64,000 nucleotides of DNA. Source: an uncultured Collinsella sp. Its GTDB lineage: Bacteria; Actinomycetota; Coriobacteriia; Coriobacteriales; Coriobacteriaceae. Location of the stretch: contig CAMQJB010000008.1 of NCBI GenBank assembly GCA_947002045.1, positions 1 through 64,000 of the forward strand. The letters are read 5' to 3'. The notes under the pieces are model-generated. The model was not told where the DNA came from, made no database searches, and worked only from the letters and a program-made list of their open reading frames with translations. The position numbers and the translations under genes are program-made. Positions 7,807 to 15,691 of the stretch are shown here, piece by piece; the first letter of the stretch is position 1; each line of letters opens with the position of its first letter.

Positions 7807-7881
7807 GGGCGATTGGCTCAGGGGTAGAGCATATCCTTCACACGGATGGGGTCACAAGTTCGAATCTTGTATCGCCCACCA
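7807..7881 (+). tRNA. tRNA-Val (anticodon CAC)
   Basis: A complete cloverleaf of 75 bases: acceptor GGGCGAT / ATCGCCC, D arm GCTC..GAGC, anticodon stem TATCC / GGATG with loop TTCACAC giving anticodon CAC, and T arm ACAAG-TTCGAAT-CTTGT. The 3' CCA is encoded. A possible promoter is TTCTTG (about 7752) with TATGAT 16 bases later. Confidence 0.93.
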
Positions 7882-7892
7882 TCAAAAGCACA

Positions 7893-7925
7893 GGTCAGAG
7901 GTGTTAAGCCTCTGGCCTTTTCCTT
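7893..7925 (+). terminator. terminator after tRNA-Val
   Basis: Stem GGTCAGAGG (7893-7901) / CCTCTGGCC (7909-7917), followed by TTTTCC and five T residues. Confidence 0.8.
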
Positions 7926-8264
7926 TTTGACACCAAGGGTGACACCAAAACTGACACCAAAAACAAATCGTAGTCGTCTATGGCGCCATTTTTTATCGCA
8001 TCCTTTTTGCTGACGCCATTGCCCGTTTTGTATAAAACGCATGCGTATTTTCATTGAATTCCCCATGTGAACCGAGCGCAAATGTGAAGACAGGGACCAC
8101 ATGCCCAGAGCGCCTTCCAGCGGATATCTATCTCACGAGGGTTTTTCGGCGGAACTCGTCAAGCTTTTGGTTTGCTTCCGGTACTTACCCGCATGATGTC
8201 CCGGTAGATAATCGGCCATGCCCGCAATCCGCACGATCAACGGCCGATACCAGGGGAGGCACAA
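7926..8264. other. intergenic region with three 12-bp direct repeats
   Basis: About 340 bases without a convincing gene. Right after the tRNA-Val terminator the unit TGACACCAA occurs three times at 12-bp spacing (7928, 7940, 7952). Repeats next to a tRNA 3' end may mark a former attachment site or the last codons of a lost integrase, but no integrase is present. The rest holds only the ribosome-binding site (GGGGAGG, about 8254) of the next gene. Confidence 0.4.
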
Positions 8265-9422
8265 ATGGACGAAATCGTCTGCGCAAACACAGCATTCCGC
8301 TACTGGCGCTGCCCACCGCAGGTGCGCGACCTCTACCCGCGCCTACCTAACGCCGAAGACGGCTGGCGAGCTCTGTCCCAAGCCCCTTTCGTAACCGACG
8401 TCCTCAAGACGCCAGTCATCACAGCAGCATCAACACGAAGCAACCTGCATTCCGAGACTAGACGGACCATCCGATGGAACAGCGCCTATACAGAGAAGGT
8501 TTCCATCGAAACGGGTATGGGCTTTAGCGTCACTGACCCTCTTAATACGCTATTCACCATGACTCGAAGCGTGTCTTCATGCGATCTAGTTCTTGCTATG
8601 TACGAGTTCTGCGGATGGTTCTCGATTTTTAAACCATCGCCCGCGGTCGATATGGCACTTGAGCAGGCAAAATCAAAAGAAGAGCAGTACACCATAGAAA
8701 GTCTGTTTGAACTAGACGAAACCCAAGACGAGGTCCCATGGAAGCGAGTCTATGCTCGGGCGCACCAGAAGGACAGCGAGAATGATCAAAGTGGGCAGCA
8801 GGATGACGGATCCGGAAATAAAGCTAGCGGAAAGGGCACATCGCTCTGGATGAGAAAGCCTCTTATTGAAATAGAAGAACTGCATAGATTTGCAGCGAAG
8901 GTTAAAAACGAGATGTGGGGAAAGCAATTCTACGAAGCCGCACGGCAGGTAATGGGTATCGCTGCATCCCCGCTAGAAGTTGCTGGAATCATGTTGCTGA
9001 GTCATCCGAGGCGTGCCGGCGGAGCGGAGTTTAAAAACATATTCGTCAACGACTTAACACCGCTGTCGAATTCAGCTCGGAAAATCGCAGGTCAGAAAAT
9101 CTGTTACGGCGATATCGTCATCGTAAACCCAATAACAATGAAGGCTGTGATTATCGAACTTCAAGGAGAGGTTATCCATGGATCGGGCGCCGTGCTTGAC
9201 CACGATGCCACCCGAATGACAGCATTGCAAAGCATGGGATACGACGTATTTCTTGTAACCCATGACATGCTCAATGATCACGATCAGCTTGATGCCATCA
9301 TTCACAGTGTGTGTGAGCGATTAGAGTTGCGCTACAAGCCAAAAACCGAGGCGATGAAATGCGCTGAGACCAGATTGCGGGCCAACGTTCTGTGCAATTG
9401 GCTTTCTATTGGAAAGCAATAA
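8265..9422 (+). CDS. nuclease-like hypothetical protein (DUF559/Vsr-like C-terminus)
   Basis: A 385-residue protein whose start is supported by GGGGAGG 9 bases before ATG 8265. The N-terminal part (FRYWRCPPQVRDLYPRLP) and a polar Gln/Asp/Ser linker near 170-200 are unassigned. The C-terminal third has VIIELQGEVIHG ... DHDATRMTALQSMGYDVFLV (about residues 295-345), a pattern of DUF559 and very-short-patch-repair-type PD-(D/E)XK folds: a strand with ExQ, then D..R...L...G with an aromatic residue and a strand. It may be a restriction-like endonuclease or an AbiE-type relative. Composition is more AT-rich than the core genes. Role in defence is inferred. Confidence 0.5.
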   Translation: MDEIVCANTAFRYWRCPPQVRDLYPRLPNAEDGWRALSQAPFVTDVLKTPVITAASTRSNLHSETRRTIRWNSAYTEKVSIETGMGFSVTDPLNTLFTMTRSVSSCDLVLAMYEFCGWFSIFKPSPAVDMALEQAKSKEEQYTIESLFELDETQDEVPWKRVYARAHQKDSENDQSGQQDDGSGNKASGKGTSLWMRKPLIEIEELHRFAAKVKNEMWGKQFYEAARQVMGIAASPLEVAGIMLLSHPRRAGGAEFKNIFVNDLTPLSNSARKIAGQKICYGDIVIVNPITMKAVIIELQGEVIHGSGAVLDHDATRMTALQSMGYDVFLVTHDMLNDHDQLDAIIHSVCERLELRYKPKTEAMKCAETRLRANVLCNWLSIGKQ

Positions 9423-9487
9423 TGTCCAAGTGAGCATTTTAATGCTTTATATGCTGCCAGTAATTAAGTGTCATTTTACAACCACGC

Positions 9488-9619
9488 CGGTTTACTACGT
9501 TGGATTGAGGGTGGCTGAACACACTGACTTCGACGCCCGTAAAACCGCAGGTAGATTGCCTGCCCGTTTTGCGAAATTAGATGTGAGGTCGGAAATCCGG
9601 GAATCATCGTAGTAAACCG
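9488..9619. repeat. palindromic repeat B1 (fixed-core family)
   Basis: Arms CGGTTTACTACG (9488-9499) and CGTAGTAAACCG (9608-9619) enclose a 108-base interior. The core AAAACCGCAGGT starts at 9541, 53 bases from the arm start, as in the other members. It lies between the nuclease-like gene and the first tRNA-Ala unit. Confidence 0.8.
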
Positions 9620-9878
9620 ATCTGTTTATAAAGCGACCAGCTGGGGCGAGCTACGCTCGGTTCCGTAAATTGGCCCGAAGACGTGCGGAAGGGCTCGGGC
9701 CCCGGAAGTACCGCGGATCGCTTTGGTCTGGCCGGCGGCACCTGGGGTGACATGCCGAGCCCTGCAAAGGAAGGCGGCGGGCTTGCCGCCGCCCACGGGG
9801 CTCGCCCCGCGGGCTATGTCGGGCATCGCGTGTCTCTTTGGCCCCGCGCCCGTTCCACGCGCCGCAAAATATTTCCCA
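9620..9878. other. GC-rich spacer before the tRNA-Ala unit
   Basis: No gene is supported. The stretch is very GC-rich and has short hairpins such as GGCGGC..GCCGCC and GGGGC..GCCCC (about 9770-9820). It is not similar by eye to the spacer before the second tRNA-Ala unit. Confidence 0.35.
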
Positions 9879-9887
9879 AAATTGTCC

Positions 9888-9916
9888 TTGCATCGCCGTC
9901 CGAGTTCCCGTATAGT
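9888..9916 (+). promoter_or_regulatory. promoter of tRNA-Ala copy 1
   Basis: TTGCAT (9888-9893), a 17-base spacer and TATAGT (9911-9916) lie 12 bases before the mature tRNA. This is a near-consensus vegetative promoter and occurs identically before copy 2. Confidence 0.8.
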
Positions 9917-9928
9917 ACTTCTTCGCAC

Positions 9929-10001
9929 GGGGGCGTAGCTCAGCTGGGAGAGCGCTTGACTGGCAGTCAAGAGGTCAGGGGTTCGATCCCCCTCGTCTCC
10001 A
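9929..10001 (+). tRNA. tRNA-Ala (anticodon GGC), copy 1
   Basis: Acceptor GGGGGCG / CGTCTCC with two G-T pairs, D arm GCTC..GAGC, anticodon stem CTTGA / TCAAG with loop CTGGCAG, and T arm AGGGG-TTCGATC-CCCCT. Discriminator A is followed by CCC, so CCA is not encoded. Identical to copy 2. Confidence 0.93.
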
Positions 10002-10017
10002 CCCGAGCATTGAATGA

Positions 10018-10046
10018 GGCTCCAACGCAAGTTGGGGCCTTTTTTC
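10018..10046 (+). terminator. terminator of tRNA-Ala copy 1
   Basis: Stem GGCTCCAAC (10018-10026) / GTTGGGGCC (10031-10039) with a GCAA loop and six T residues. Confidence 0.85.
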
Positions 10047-10176
10047 ATATCTATTGATTTAAGCCATGTATTGGCTGAGTAGCATCTTGGCGACATGCCC
10101 ATTGTTAATTACGAATATGAATGTTGATAACTTTACGTCTCTGAATGACAAAGCTAGTCTGCAGCCCAATAACAAA

Positions 10177-10201
10177 GAGGCCGGGCGTAATGCCCGGCCT
10201 C
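10177..10201 (-). terminator. terminator of the CAU tRNA
   Basis: On the minus strand GAGGCCGGGC, a 5-base loop and GCCCGGCCTC form a 10-bp stem followed by TTTGTTATT. It lies 10 bases after the tRNA 3' end. Confidence 0.8.
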
Positions 10202-10210
10202 GAAATACTC

Positions 10211-10286
10211 TGGTGGGCCCTCCGGGATTCGAACCCAGAACCCAGGGATTATGAGTCCCCTGCGCTAACCGTTGCGCCAAGAGCCC
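10211..10286 (-). tRNA. tRNA with anticodon CAU (Met elongator or Ile2)
   Basis: A 76-base cloverleaf on the minus strand: acceptor GGGCTCT / AGGGCCC, anticodon stem GGGGA / TCCCT with loop CTCATAA, T arm CTGGG-TTCGAAT-CCCGG and encoded CCA. The CAU anticodon and loop are shared by elongator Met and lysidine-modified Ile2 tRNAs, so identity is left open. It sits inverted between the two tRNA-Ala copies. Confidence 0.9.
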
Positions 10287-10520
10287 TTATGAACGGTGAA
10301 TGCAATTCTAACAAAGGCAACTCAGGCCAAATTTCTTCGCTTCACGTCGTGAAATACTACCATGCGCGAGCAAGTCGCACAACGCAAGATCAAATCCGAT
10401 GCTAAACAACAGCTAATCTAGGCGCATCGCGGAAAAGACGTGTTTTAGAAAAAGTTAAAGCCTATATTTCAGGGCTCCAACATATTTATGCGTGAAATCA
10501 ACCTGATGTCATTTCAGAAT

Positions 10521-10662
10521 CATGCCGGTTTACTACGACGGATCGGCGACTCCCAAGCACCGCGTGTTCTCCGTTTGTAAAACCGAAGGTAGGGAGCCCG
10601 CCGGTTACGCGAAAAGGCGTGCGTGGTCGAACATTCCTGATTCATCGTAGTAAACCGGCATG
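10521..10662. repeat. palindromic repeat B2 (fixed-core family)
   Basis: Perfect 18-bp arms (CATGCCGGTTTACTACGA at 10521-10538 and its complement at 10645-10662). They share CGGTTTACTACG with B1 and extend it on both sides. The core is AAAACCGAAGGT at 10579-10590, 53 bases from the shared CGG. After the core both B elements carry GGTAG and a GCGAAA stretch. Confidence 0.85.
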
Positions 10663-10863
10663 GTTCTGAAGCGCAGGGGAGGGGCACTTCGCAGTCAGAC
10701 CCGATAATGGGACTGGCGGTGCACGGAAAATCCTGTTGCACGGGGCGGGTCGTGTTCCGCGTGCCAAGTCGGCCGGCGTACGGACCGTGCGGGGCCAGGC
10801 GCCCCGCGGGCTGGCGCGGTCCCGTGTGTGCCGGCGATCACGAAAGTTTTTCCGAAATTGTCC

Positions 10864-10892
10864 TTGCATCGCCGTCCGAGTTCCCGTATAGT
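10864..10892 (+). promoter_or_regulatory. promoter of tRNA-Ala copy 2
   Basis: TTGCAT (10864-10869), 17 bases, TATAGT (10887-10892), identical to the copy 1 promoter. Confidence 0.8.
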
Positions 10893-10904
10893 ACTTCTTC
10901 GCAC

Positions 10905-10977
10905 GGGGGCGTAGCTCAGCTGGGAGAGCGCTTGACTGGCAGTCAAGAGGTCAGGGGTTCGATCCCCCTCGTCTCCA
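10905..10977 (+). tRNA. tRNA-Ala (anticodon GGC), copy 2
   Basis: Identical in sequence to copy 1 at 9929-10001, with the same loop CTGGCAG and no encoded CCA. Confidence 0.93.
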
Positions 10978-10993
10978 CCCGAGCATTGAATGA

Positions 10994-11021
10994 GGCTCCA
11001 ACGCAAGTTGGGGCCTTTTTT
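10994..11021 (+). terminator. terminator of tRNA-Ala copy 2
   Basis: Same GGCTCCAAC / GTTGGGGCC stem and T-run as in copy 1. Confidence 0.85.
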
Positions 11022-11052
11022 CATATAGGCACACAAGGTCAAAGGCGGCACC

Positions 11053-13089
11053 ATGATCCTCCTGGTCGACAAGATCGAAAAAAGCTTCGGCGCGCGCGTC
11101 CTCTTTAGCGGCGCGTCCTTCCAGATCAACCCCGGCGAGCGCTTTGCGCTCGTGGGACCCAACGGCGCCGGCAAAACCACCATGCTCAAGATCATCATGG
11201 GCATCGACAGCCCCGACGCCGGCCAGGTCCAGTACGCCAAGGACTGCCAGGTGGGCTACCTAGAGCAGGAAACCAACCTGGAGCAAAAGGACACCACCAT
11301 CCTCGCCGAGGTCATGGCCGCCGCCAAGGAAATCCGCCGCATGGGCAAGCGCGCCAACGAGCTGCAGGCCCAGATCACCGAGCTCTCCGAGCAGGGCAAG
11401 GACGTCGACGCACTCCTGAACGAGTACGGCCAGGTCCAGGACCGCTTTGAGCACCTGGGCGGCTATGAACTCGAGAGCAACGCCCGCAAGATCCTGTCCG
11501 GTCTCGGCTTCAAGGTCACCGACTTTGAGCGCCCGTGCTCCGAGTTCTCCGGCGGCTGGCAGATGCGCATCGCGCTGGCAAAGCTTTTCCTGCGCCACCC
11601 CGACCTGCTGCTGCTCGACGAGCCCACTAACCACCTGGACCTCGAGAGCGTCCAGTGGCTGCGCGGCTTTATCGCCAATTACGACGGCGCCGTTCTCATC
11701 GTCAGCCACGACCGCGCCTTCATGGACGCCTGCGTCGACCACGTCGCCGCGCTCGAGAACCGCCGCGTGACCACCTACACCGGCAACTACAGCAGCTACC
11801 TCAAGCAGCGCGAGGACAACCTGGAGCAGATGCGCGCCAAGCGTGCCGCCCAGGAGCGCGACATCGCCCATATGCAGGTCTTCGTCGACAAGTTCCGCTA
11901 CAAGCCCACCAAGGCCGCCCAGGCGCAGGAGCGCATCCGCAAGATCGAGCAGATCAAAAAGGAGCTCGTCATCCTGCCCGAGGGCCACAAGCACATCGAC
12001 TTTAAGTTCCCCGACCCGCCACGCTCGGGCGACATGGTCGTGGGCCTAGAGGGCGTGTCCAAGTCCTACGGCAACAAGCACATCTACAGCGGTATCGACC
12101 TCAAGCTCTACCGCGGCGAGCATGTGGCGCTCGTCGGCCCCAACGGCGCCGGCAAGTCCACCCTCATGAAGATCCTCGCCGGCCTAGAGCCGCCCACCAC
12201 CGGCACGCGCGACCTGGGCACCAACGTGGGCGTGGCCTACTATGCCCAGCACGCGCTCGAGGGCATGACCGAGTCCAACACCGTCCTGCAAGAAATCGAC
12301 ACCGTCACGCCCAAGTGGACTGTGCCACAGCAGCGCAGCCTGCTGGGCGCCTTCCTGTTTAGCGACAACGACGCAATCGAGAAGCAGGTCCGCGTCCTCT
12401 CCGGCGGCGAAAAGGCGCGTCTGGCGCTCGCCAAGATGCTCGTGGCCCCCGAGGCGCTCCTGTGCCTGGACGAGCCCACCAACCACTTGGACATCGACTC
12501 GGTGGACATGCTCGAGAACGCCCTGCAAAACTTCCCCGGCACCATCGTGCTGATCAGCCACGACGAGCACCTGGTACGTGCCGTGGCCAACCGCATCATC
12601 GACATCCGCGACGGCAAGGTCACGGTCTACGACGGCGACTACGACTACTACCTCTACAAACGCGAGGACCTCGCTGCCCGCGCCGCTGCCGAGGCGGCAG
12701 GAGGGAGCGCACCCGTCGCAGGCAAGAGCGCTAAACCCGCCAACGCCGCCCAGGCCGACACCCCCGCCGCGGCACCCAAGCCGGCCGAGGGCAAAAAGAC
12801 CAAGGAGCAAAAGCGTGCCGAGGCCCAGGCCCGTGCCGCTCTCAACAAAAAGCTCAAGGGCGTGCGCAACCAGCTCAAGAAGATCGAGACGGAGCTCGAC
12901 AAAAAACGCGCCCGCTATGACGAGCTTATGGAATTGATGGCAAGCGAAGAGCTTTATGCCGATCAGGACAAGTTCAACGCCGCGCTGGGGGAATATAACG
13001 GCCTTAAGCAAGAGCTGCCCAAGCTCGAGGACGAATGGCTGGAGCTTTCCACCCAGATCGAAGAGGAGACCACGCGTGAACTCTCGTAA
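11053..13089 (+). CDS. ABC-F family ATPase (ribosome-associated, duplicated ATPase)
   Basis: A 678-residue soluble ABC-F protein with two ATPase domains and no membrane segment. Domain 1 has GPNGAGKTT (about 35-43), signature FSGGWQMRIALAK (about 163) and LLLLDEPTNHLD (about 184). Domain 2 has GPNGAGKST (about 361), LSGGEKARLALAK (about 448) and CLDEPTNHLD (about 472). The inter-domain linker (about 245-320) is charged and helical, as in the P-site tRNA interaction motif. The Ala/Lys-rich region and coiled coil at 570-678 resemble the Uup/YdiF C-terminus. These proteins act at the ribosomal E site; which subfamily is not certain. It opens the long rightward operon. Confidence 0.9.
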   Translation: MILLVDKIEKSFGARVLFSGASFQINPGERFALVGPNGAGKTTMLKIIMGIDSPDAGQVQYAKDCQVGYLEQETNLEQKDTTILAEVMAAAKEIRRMGKRANELQAQITELSEQGKDVDALLNEYGQVQDRFEHLGGYELESNARKILSGLGFKVTDFERPCSEFSGGWQMRIALAKLFLRHPDLLLLDEPTNHLDLESVQWLRGFIANYDGAVLIVSHDRAFMDACVDHVAALENRRVTTYTGNYSSYLKQREDNLEQMRAKRAAQERDIAHMQVFVDKFRYKPTKAAQAQERIRKIEQIKKELVILPEGHKHIDFKFPDPPRSGDMVVGLEGVSKSYGNKHIYSGIDLKLYRGEHVALVGPNGAGKSTLMKILAGLEPPTTGTRDLGTNVGVAYYAQHALEGMTESNTVLQEIDTVTPKWTVPQQRSLLGAFLFSDNDAIEKQVRVLSGGEKARLALAKMLVAPEALLCLDEPTNHLDIDSVDMLENALQNFPGTIVLISHDEHLVRAVANRIIDIRDGKVTVYDGDYDYYLYKREDLAARAAAEAAGGSAPVAGKSAKPANAAQADTPAAAPKPAEGKKTKEQKRAEAQARAALNKKLKGVRNQLKKIETELDKKRARYDELMELMASEELYADQDKFNAALGEYNGLKQELPKLEDEWLELSTQIEEETTRELS

Positions 13090-13372
13090 GGCCGCTGCCG
13101 TGGCGATGAGCATCATCGCCATCGCTTGTCGCATCTGCGGCATCTTTATGAGCGCGATGACCGTGCTGCTGTGCTTTAGCGGCCTCACTGCCAAGCTGCA
13201 GATCGTGGGCTTTGTCGTTGAGCTTTCTCGCGCGCTGCCGGGTGCCATCGCCGGCTACGGCGTCATCACATCGCCTTTTGGCGGCGTGTTCCGTCTGGAT
13301 TACGCCATCGTCGCCGTCATCCTGTTTGTGGCCGACTACCTGCTCACGCGTGCCTCGCGCCGCGTCCGCTAG
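13076..13372 (+). CDS. small integral membrane protein
   Basis: A 98-residue protein from GTG 13076, supported by GAGGAG (13063-13068) inside the end of the ABC-F gene, which it overlaps by 14 bases. It has hydrophobic segments at about 8-35 and 75-90, and a weaker one between, with a basic C-terminus (RASRRVR). I recognise no family. Coupled to the ABC-F gene and followed 9 bases later by the M50 protease. Confidence 0.65.
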   Translation: MNSRKAAAVAMSIIAIACRICGIFMSAMTVLLCFSGLTAKLQIVGFVVELSRALPGAIAGYGVITSPFGGVFRLDYAIVAVILFVADYLLTRASRRVR

Positions 13373-13381
13373 GGGGTCGAC

Positions 13382-14065
13382 ATGTCCAGCAGCTACTTTA
13401 TGAACCTGCTCGCGAGCGCTGTCGCCGTCATCGTTGGCATCGTCATCCACGAGAGTGCGCACGCCGCCGCGGCCTGGGCACTCGGCGACAAGACGGCCCG
13501 TTCGCGCGGCCGCGTCTCGCTCAACCCGCTTAACCACATCGACCCGTTCGGCACCATTCTCCTGCCGCTGCTGATGCTCGCCGCCGGCGGCCCGGTGTTC
13601 GCCTTTGCCAAGCCCGTGCCCGTCTACCTCAACAACCTCAAGCACCCCAAACGCGACGAGGTCCTGGTGAGCGTAGCCGGCCCCGCATCAAACATCGCGC
13701 TCGCGTGTCTCGCAGCCGCCCTTACGCACGCGGCATACGGCAACCTCTACGCCAGCATGTCCTTTGCCGTGGCGTCCCAAATCATGAATTTCGGCGCCAC
13801 GGTTATCGTGGTCAACCTGTCGCTCGCGTTCTTTAACCTCATTCCGATCCCGCCGCTTGACGGCTCATCGATCATTGTGCCGTTCCTCAAGGGCAAGGCG
13901 CTCGCTAACTACTACCGCCTGCAGCAATACGCCATGCCCATCCTCATCCTGGTGCTGTACCTGCTGCCCATGTGGACCGGCATCGACGTGATCGGCCGGT
14001 ATTTCGACGTTACCGTGTATCCGCTGGCCGAGTGGCTGCTTAACTTCGCAATCGCCGGCATCTAA
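13382..14065 (+). CDS. site-2 protease family (M50) membrane metalloprotease
   Basis: A 227-residue multi-pass protein. The zinc motif HESAH (HExxH) lies in the first membrane helix (about residues 21-25), and the third ligand motif FNLIPIPPLDGS (about 150-161) in a later helix. VAGPASNIAL (about 98) is also typical of this compact prokaryotic M50 group. It would cut substrates within the membrane; the substrate is unknown. The gene sits just before scpA, a neighbourhood common in Gram-positive bacteria. Confidence 0.9.
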   Translation: MSSSYFMNLLASAVAVIVGIVIHESAHAAAAWALGDKTARSRGRVSLNPLNHIDPFGTILLPLLMLAAGGPVFAFAKPVPVYLNNLKHPKRDEVLVSVAGPASNIALACLAAALTHAAYGNLYASMSFAVASQIMNFGATVIVVNLSLAFFNLIPIPPLDGSSIIVPFLKGKALANYYRLQQYAMPILILVLYLLPMWTGIDVIGRYFDVTVYPLAEWLLNFAIAGI

Positions 14066-14149
14066 GGTAAACTTACAGGTCGACCGTGCAAAACGGTCGC
14101 AACATGCACCCAAACCGCGCCGCGAAGGCGCCGTCAAAGGAGGTCGAAG

Positions 14150-14959
14150 ATGTCGTATCGCGTGTCGACACAGGTCTACAACGGACCGTTCGACCTGCTG
14201 CTGCAGCTGGTAACCCGCCAAAAAGTTGATATCGGCGCCATCTCGATCAGCGAGGTGGCCGAGCAATACCTTGCCGAGGCCGAGCGCATTGAGGCACTGG
14301 ACTTGGACGTGGCGAGCGACTTTTTGCTGGTCGCGGCAACCCTTTTGGACATCAAGGCTGCCTCGCTGGTGCCCCAGGAGGCCCCAAGCAAAACCGTCGA
14401 CGATGACGAGGACGACGATGAGCTCGAGGAGCTTAGCGCGCTCGACGGCGACGCCCTGCGTGAGGTCCTGATCCAGCGCCTGATTGCCTACAAGCAGTTT
14501 AAGGGCGCGGCGGCAGCCCTTGGCGCGCGTATGCAGGCCGAGAGCCGCATGCATCCTCGCGTGGCCGGCCCCGACCCCGAGTTCTTAGGCCTTATGCCCG
14601 ACTACCTGGCCGGCATTACCCTGCGTGGCCTCGCCGTCATCTGCGCCGACCTGGACGGCAAGCGCCAGACCTTCCTGCTGGAGGCTGAGCACGTGGCACC
14701 GCATCGCGTGCCGCTCGACTTGACGGTGGCCTCGGTCGACCGCTTTACCATGGCGCATCAAACCTGCACCTTCCGCGAGCTCTTGGACAGCGACGCCACC
14801 ACCGAACAGCTCGTCGTCACCTTCCTGGCCATGCTCGAGCTCGCCAAGCGCGGCTCGCTTACGCTGAGCCAGGACGAAATCTTCGGAACCATTCAAATCA
14901 ACCGCGTCGAGGGCGCCGAGGCATACGTGCCCGGCGAGGGCCCCGAGCTCACCGAATAG
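14150..14959 (+). CDS. scpA: segregation and condensation protein A
   Basis: A 269-residue kleisin that bridges SMC heads together with ScpB and helps chromosome segregation. The N-terminal segment YNGPFDLLLQLVTRQKVDI is diagnostic. An acidic linker (DDDEDDDELEEL) follows near residue 85, and the C-terminal winged-helix part contains FLAMLELAKRGSLTLSQDEIFGTI. The start is supported by AAGGAGG 8 bases before the ATG. It is followed 12 bases later by scpB. Confidence 0.95.
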   Translation: MSYRVSTQVYNGPFDLLLQLVTRQKVDIGAISISEVAEQYLAEAERIEALDLDVASDFLLVAATLLDIKAASLVPQEAPSKTVDDDEDDDELEELSALDGDALREVLIQRLIAYKQFKGAAAALGARMQAESRMHPRVAGPDPEFLGLMPDYLAGITLRGLAVICADLDGKRQTFLLEAEHVAPHRVPLDLTVASVDRFTMAHQTCTFRELLDSDATTEQLVVTFLAMLELAKRGSLTLSQDEIFGTIQINRVEGAEAYVPGEGPELTE

Positions 14960-14971
14960 GAGCGACCAACC

Positions 14972-15691
14972 ATGTCAACCCTTTCCACGCTGGAGGCAAA
15001 CAGCCTCAAAGGCGCCCTCGAGGCGCTGCTGCTGGTGTCGAGCGACCCCGTGAGCGCACCCGCGCTGGCAGGTGCGCTGGATATCGCCCCGGGCGAGTGC
15101 GCGTCGCTTTTGGCCGAGCTCAAAGTTGAGTATGAAGAGGCCAACCGCGGCTTTCAGCTGCGCGAGGTTGCCGGTGGCTGGCGCCTGTTTACGCACCCCG
15201 CCTACCACGATGTGGTCGAGGCCTATGTGCTGAGCTGGGACACGCAAAAGCTGTCGCAGGCGGCGCTCGATACCTTGGCCGTCATCGCTTACCACCAGCC
15301 CGTCACGCGCGAGGTGGTCAAGGGCATCCGCGGCGTCAACTCCGACGGCGTCATCGCGTCGCTCGTGGATAAGGGCCTGGTGCGCGAGCTCGGTCGCGAC
15401 CCCGAGCGCGGTCAGGCCATCATCTACGGCACGACCAACGCCTTCTTGGAAAAGTTCGGCCTGCGCTCCACCCACGATCTGCCTGATCTGGAGCAGTTTG
15501 CTCCCGACGAGCAGTCGCGCCAGTTTATCCGCGAGCGCCTGAGCGGCCGCAGCATTCAGTCAACGCTCGAGGAGCAGGCCGAGGACCTGGACGAAGAGCG
15601 CGAACTGATCGATACCGATGTTGAGGACGCCGACGACGCAGGGCTTCTGCCCACCGGCGATACCTCGGAGGACATGCATGACGAGGACTAA
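14972..15691 (+). CDS. scpB: segregation and condensation protein B
   Basis: A 239-residue partner of ScpA in the SMC complex. It has two winged-helix domains: the first with LEALLLVSSDPVSAPALAGAL, the second with AALDTLAVIAYHQPVTR and a conserved IRGVNSDGVIASLVDKGLV. The acidic C-terminal tail (about 195-239) is longer than in many homologues. The end overlaps the start of rluB by 14 bases. Confidence 0.95.
   Translation: MSTLSTLEANSLKGALEALLLVSSDPVSAPALAGALDIAPGECASLLAELKVEYEEANRGFQLREVAGGWRLFTHPAYHDVVEAYVLSWDTQKLSQAALDTLAVIAYHQPVTREVVKGIRGVNSDGVIASLVDKGLVRELGRDPERGQAIIYGTTNAFLEKFGLRSTHDLPDLEQFAPDEQSRQFIRERLSGRSIQSTLEEQAEDLDEERELIDTDVEDADDAGLLPTGDTSEDMHDED

Larger units (their letters stand above)
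9879..10050 (+). repeat. 172-bp direct repeat unit, copy 1 (promoter, tRNA-Ala, terminator)
   Basis: This stretch is identical by eye to 10855-11026, with a constant offset of 976 bases. The unit includes the promoter, the tRNA-Ala gene and its terminator, so the second copy came from duplication of a whole transcription unit rather than only the tRNA. Confidence 0.85.
10855..11026 (+). repeat. 172-bp direct repeat unit, copy 2 (promoter, tRNA-Ala, terminator)
   Basis: Second identical unit. It ends only 27 bases before the ABC-F gene, so transcription of that gene may rely partly on read-through or on a promoter inside this short gap. Confidence 0.85.
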
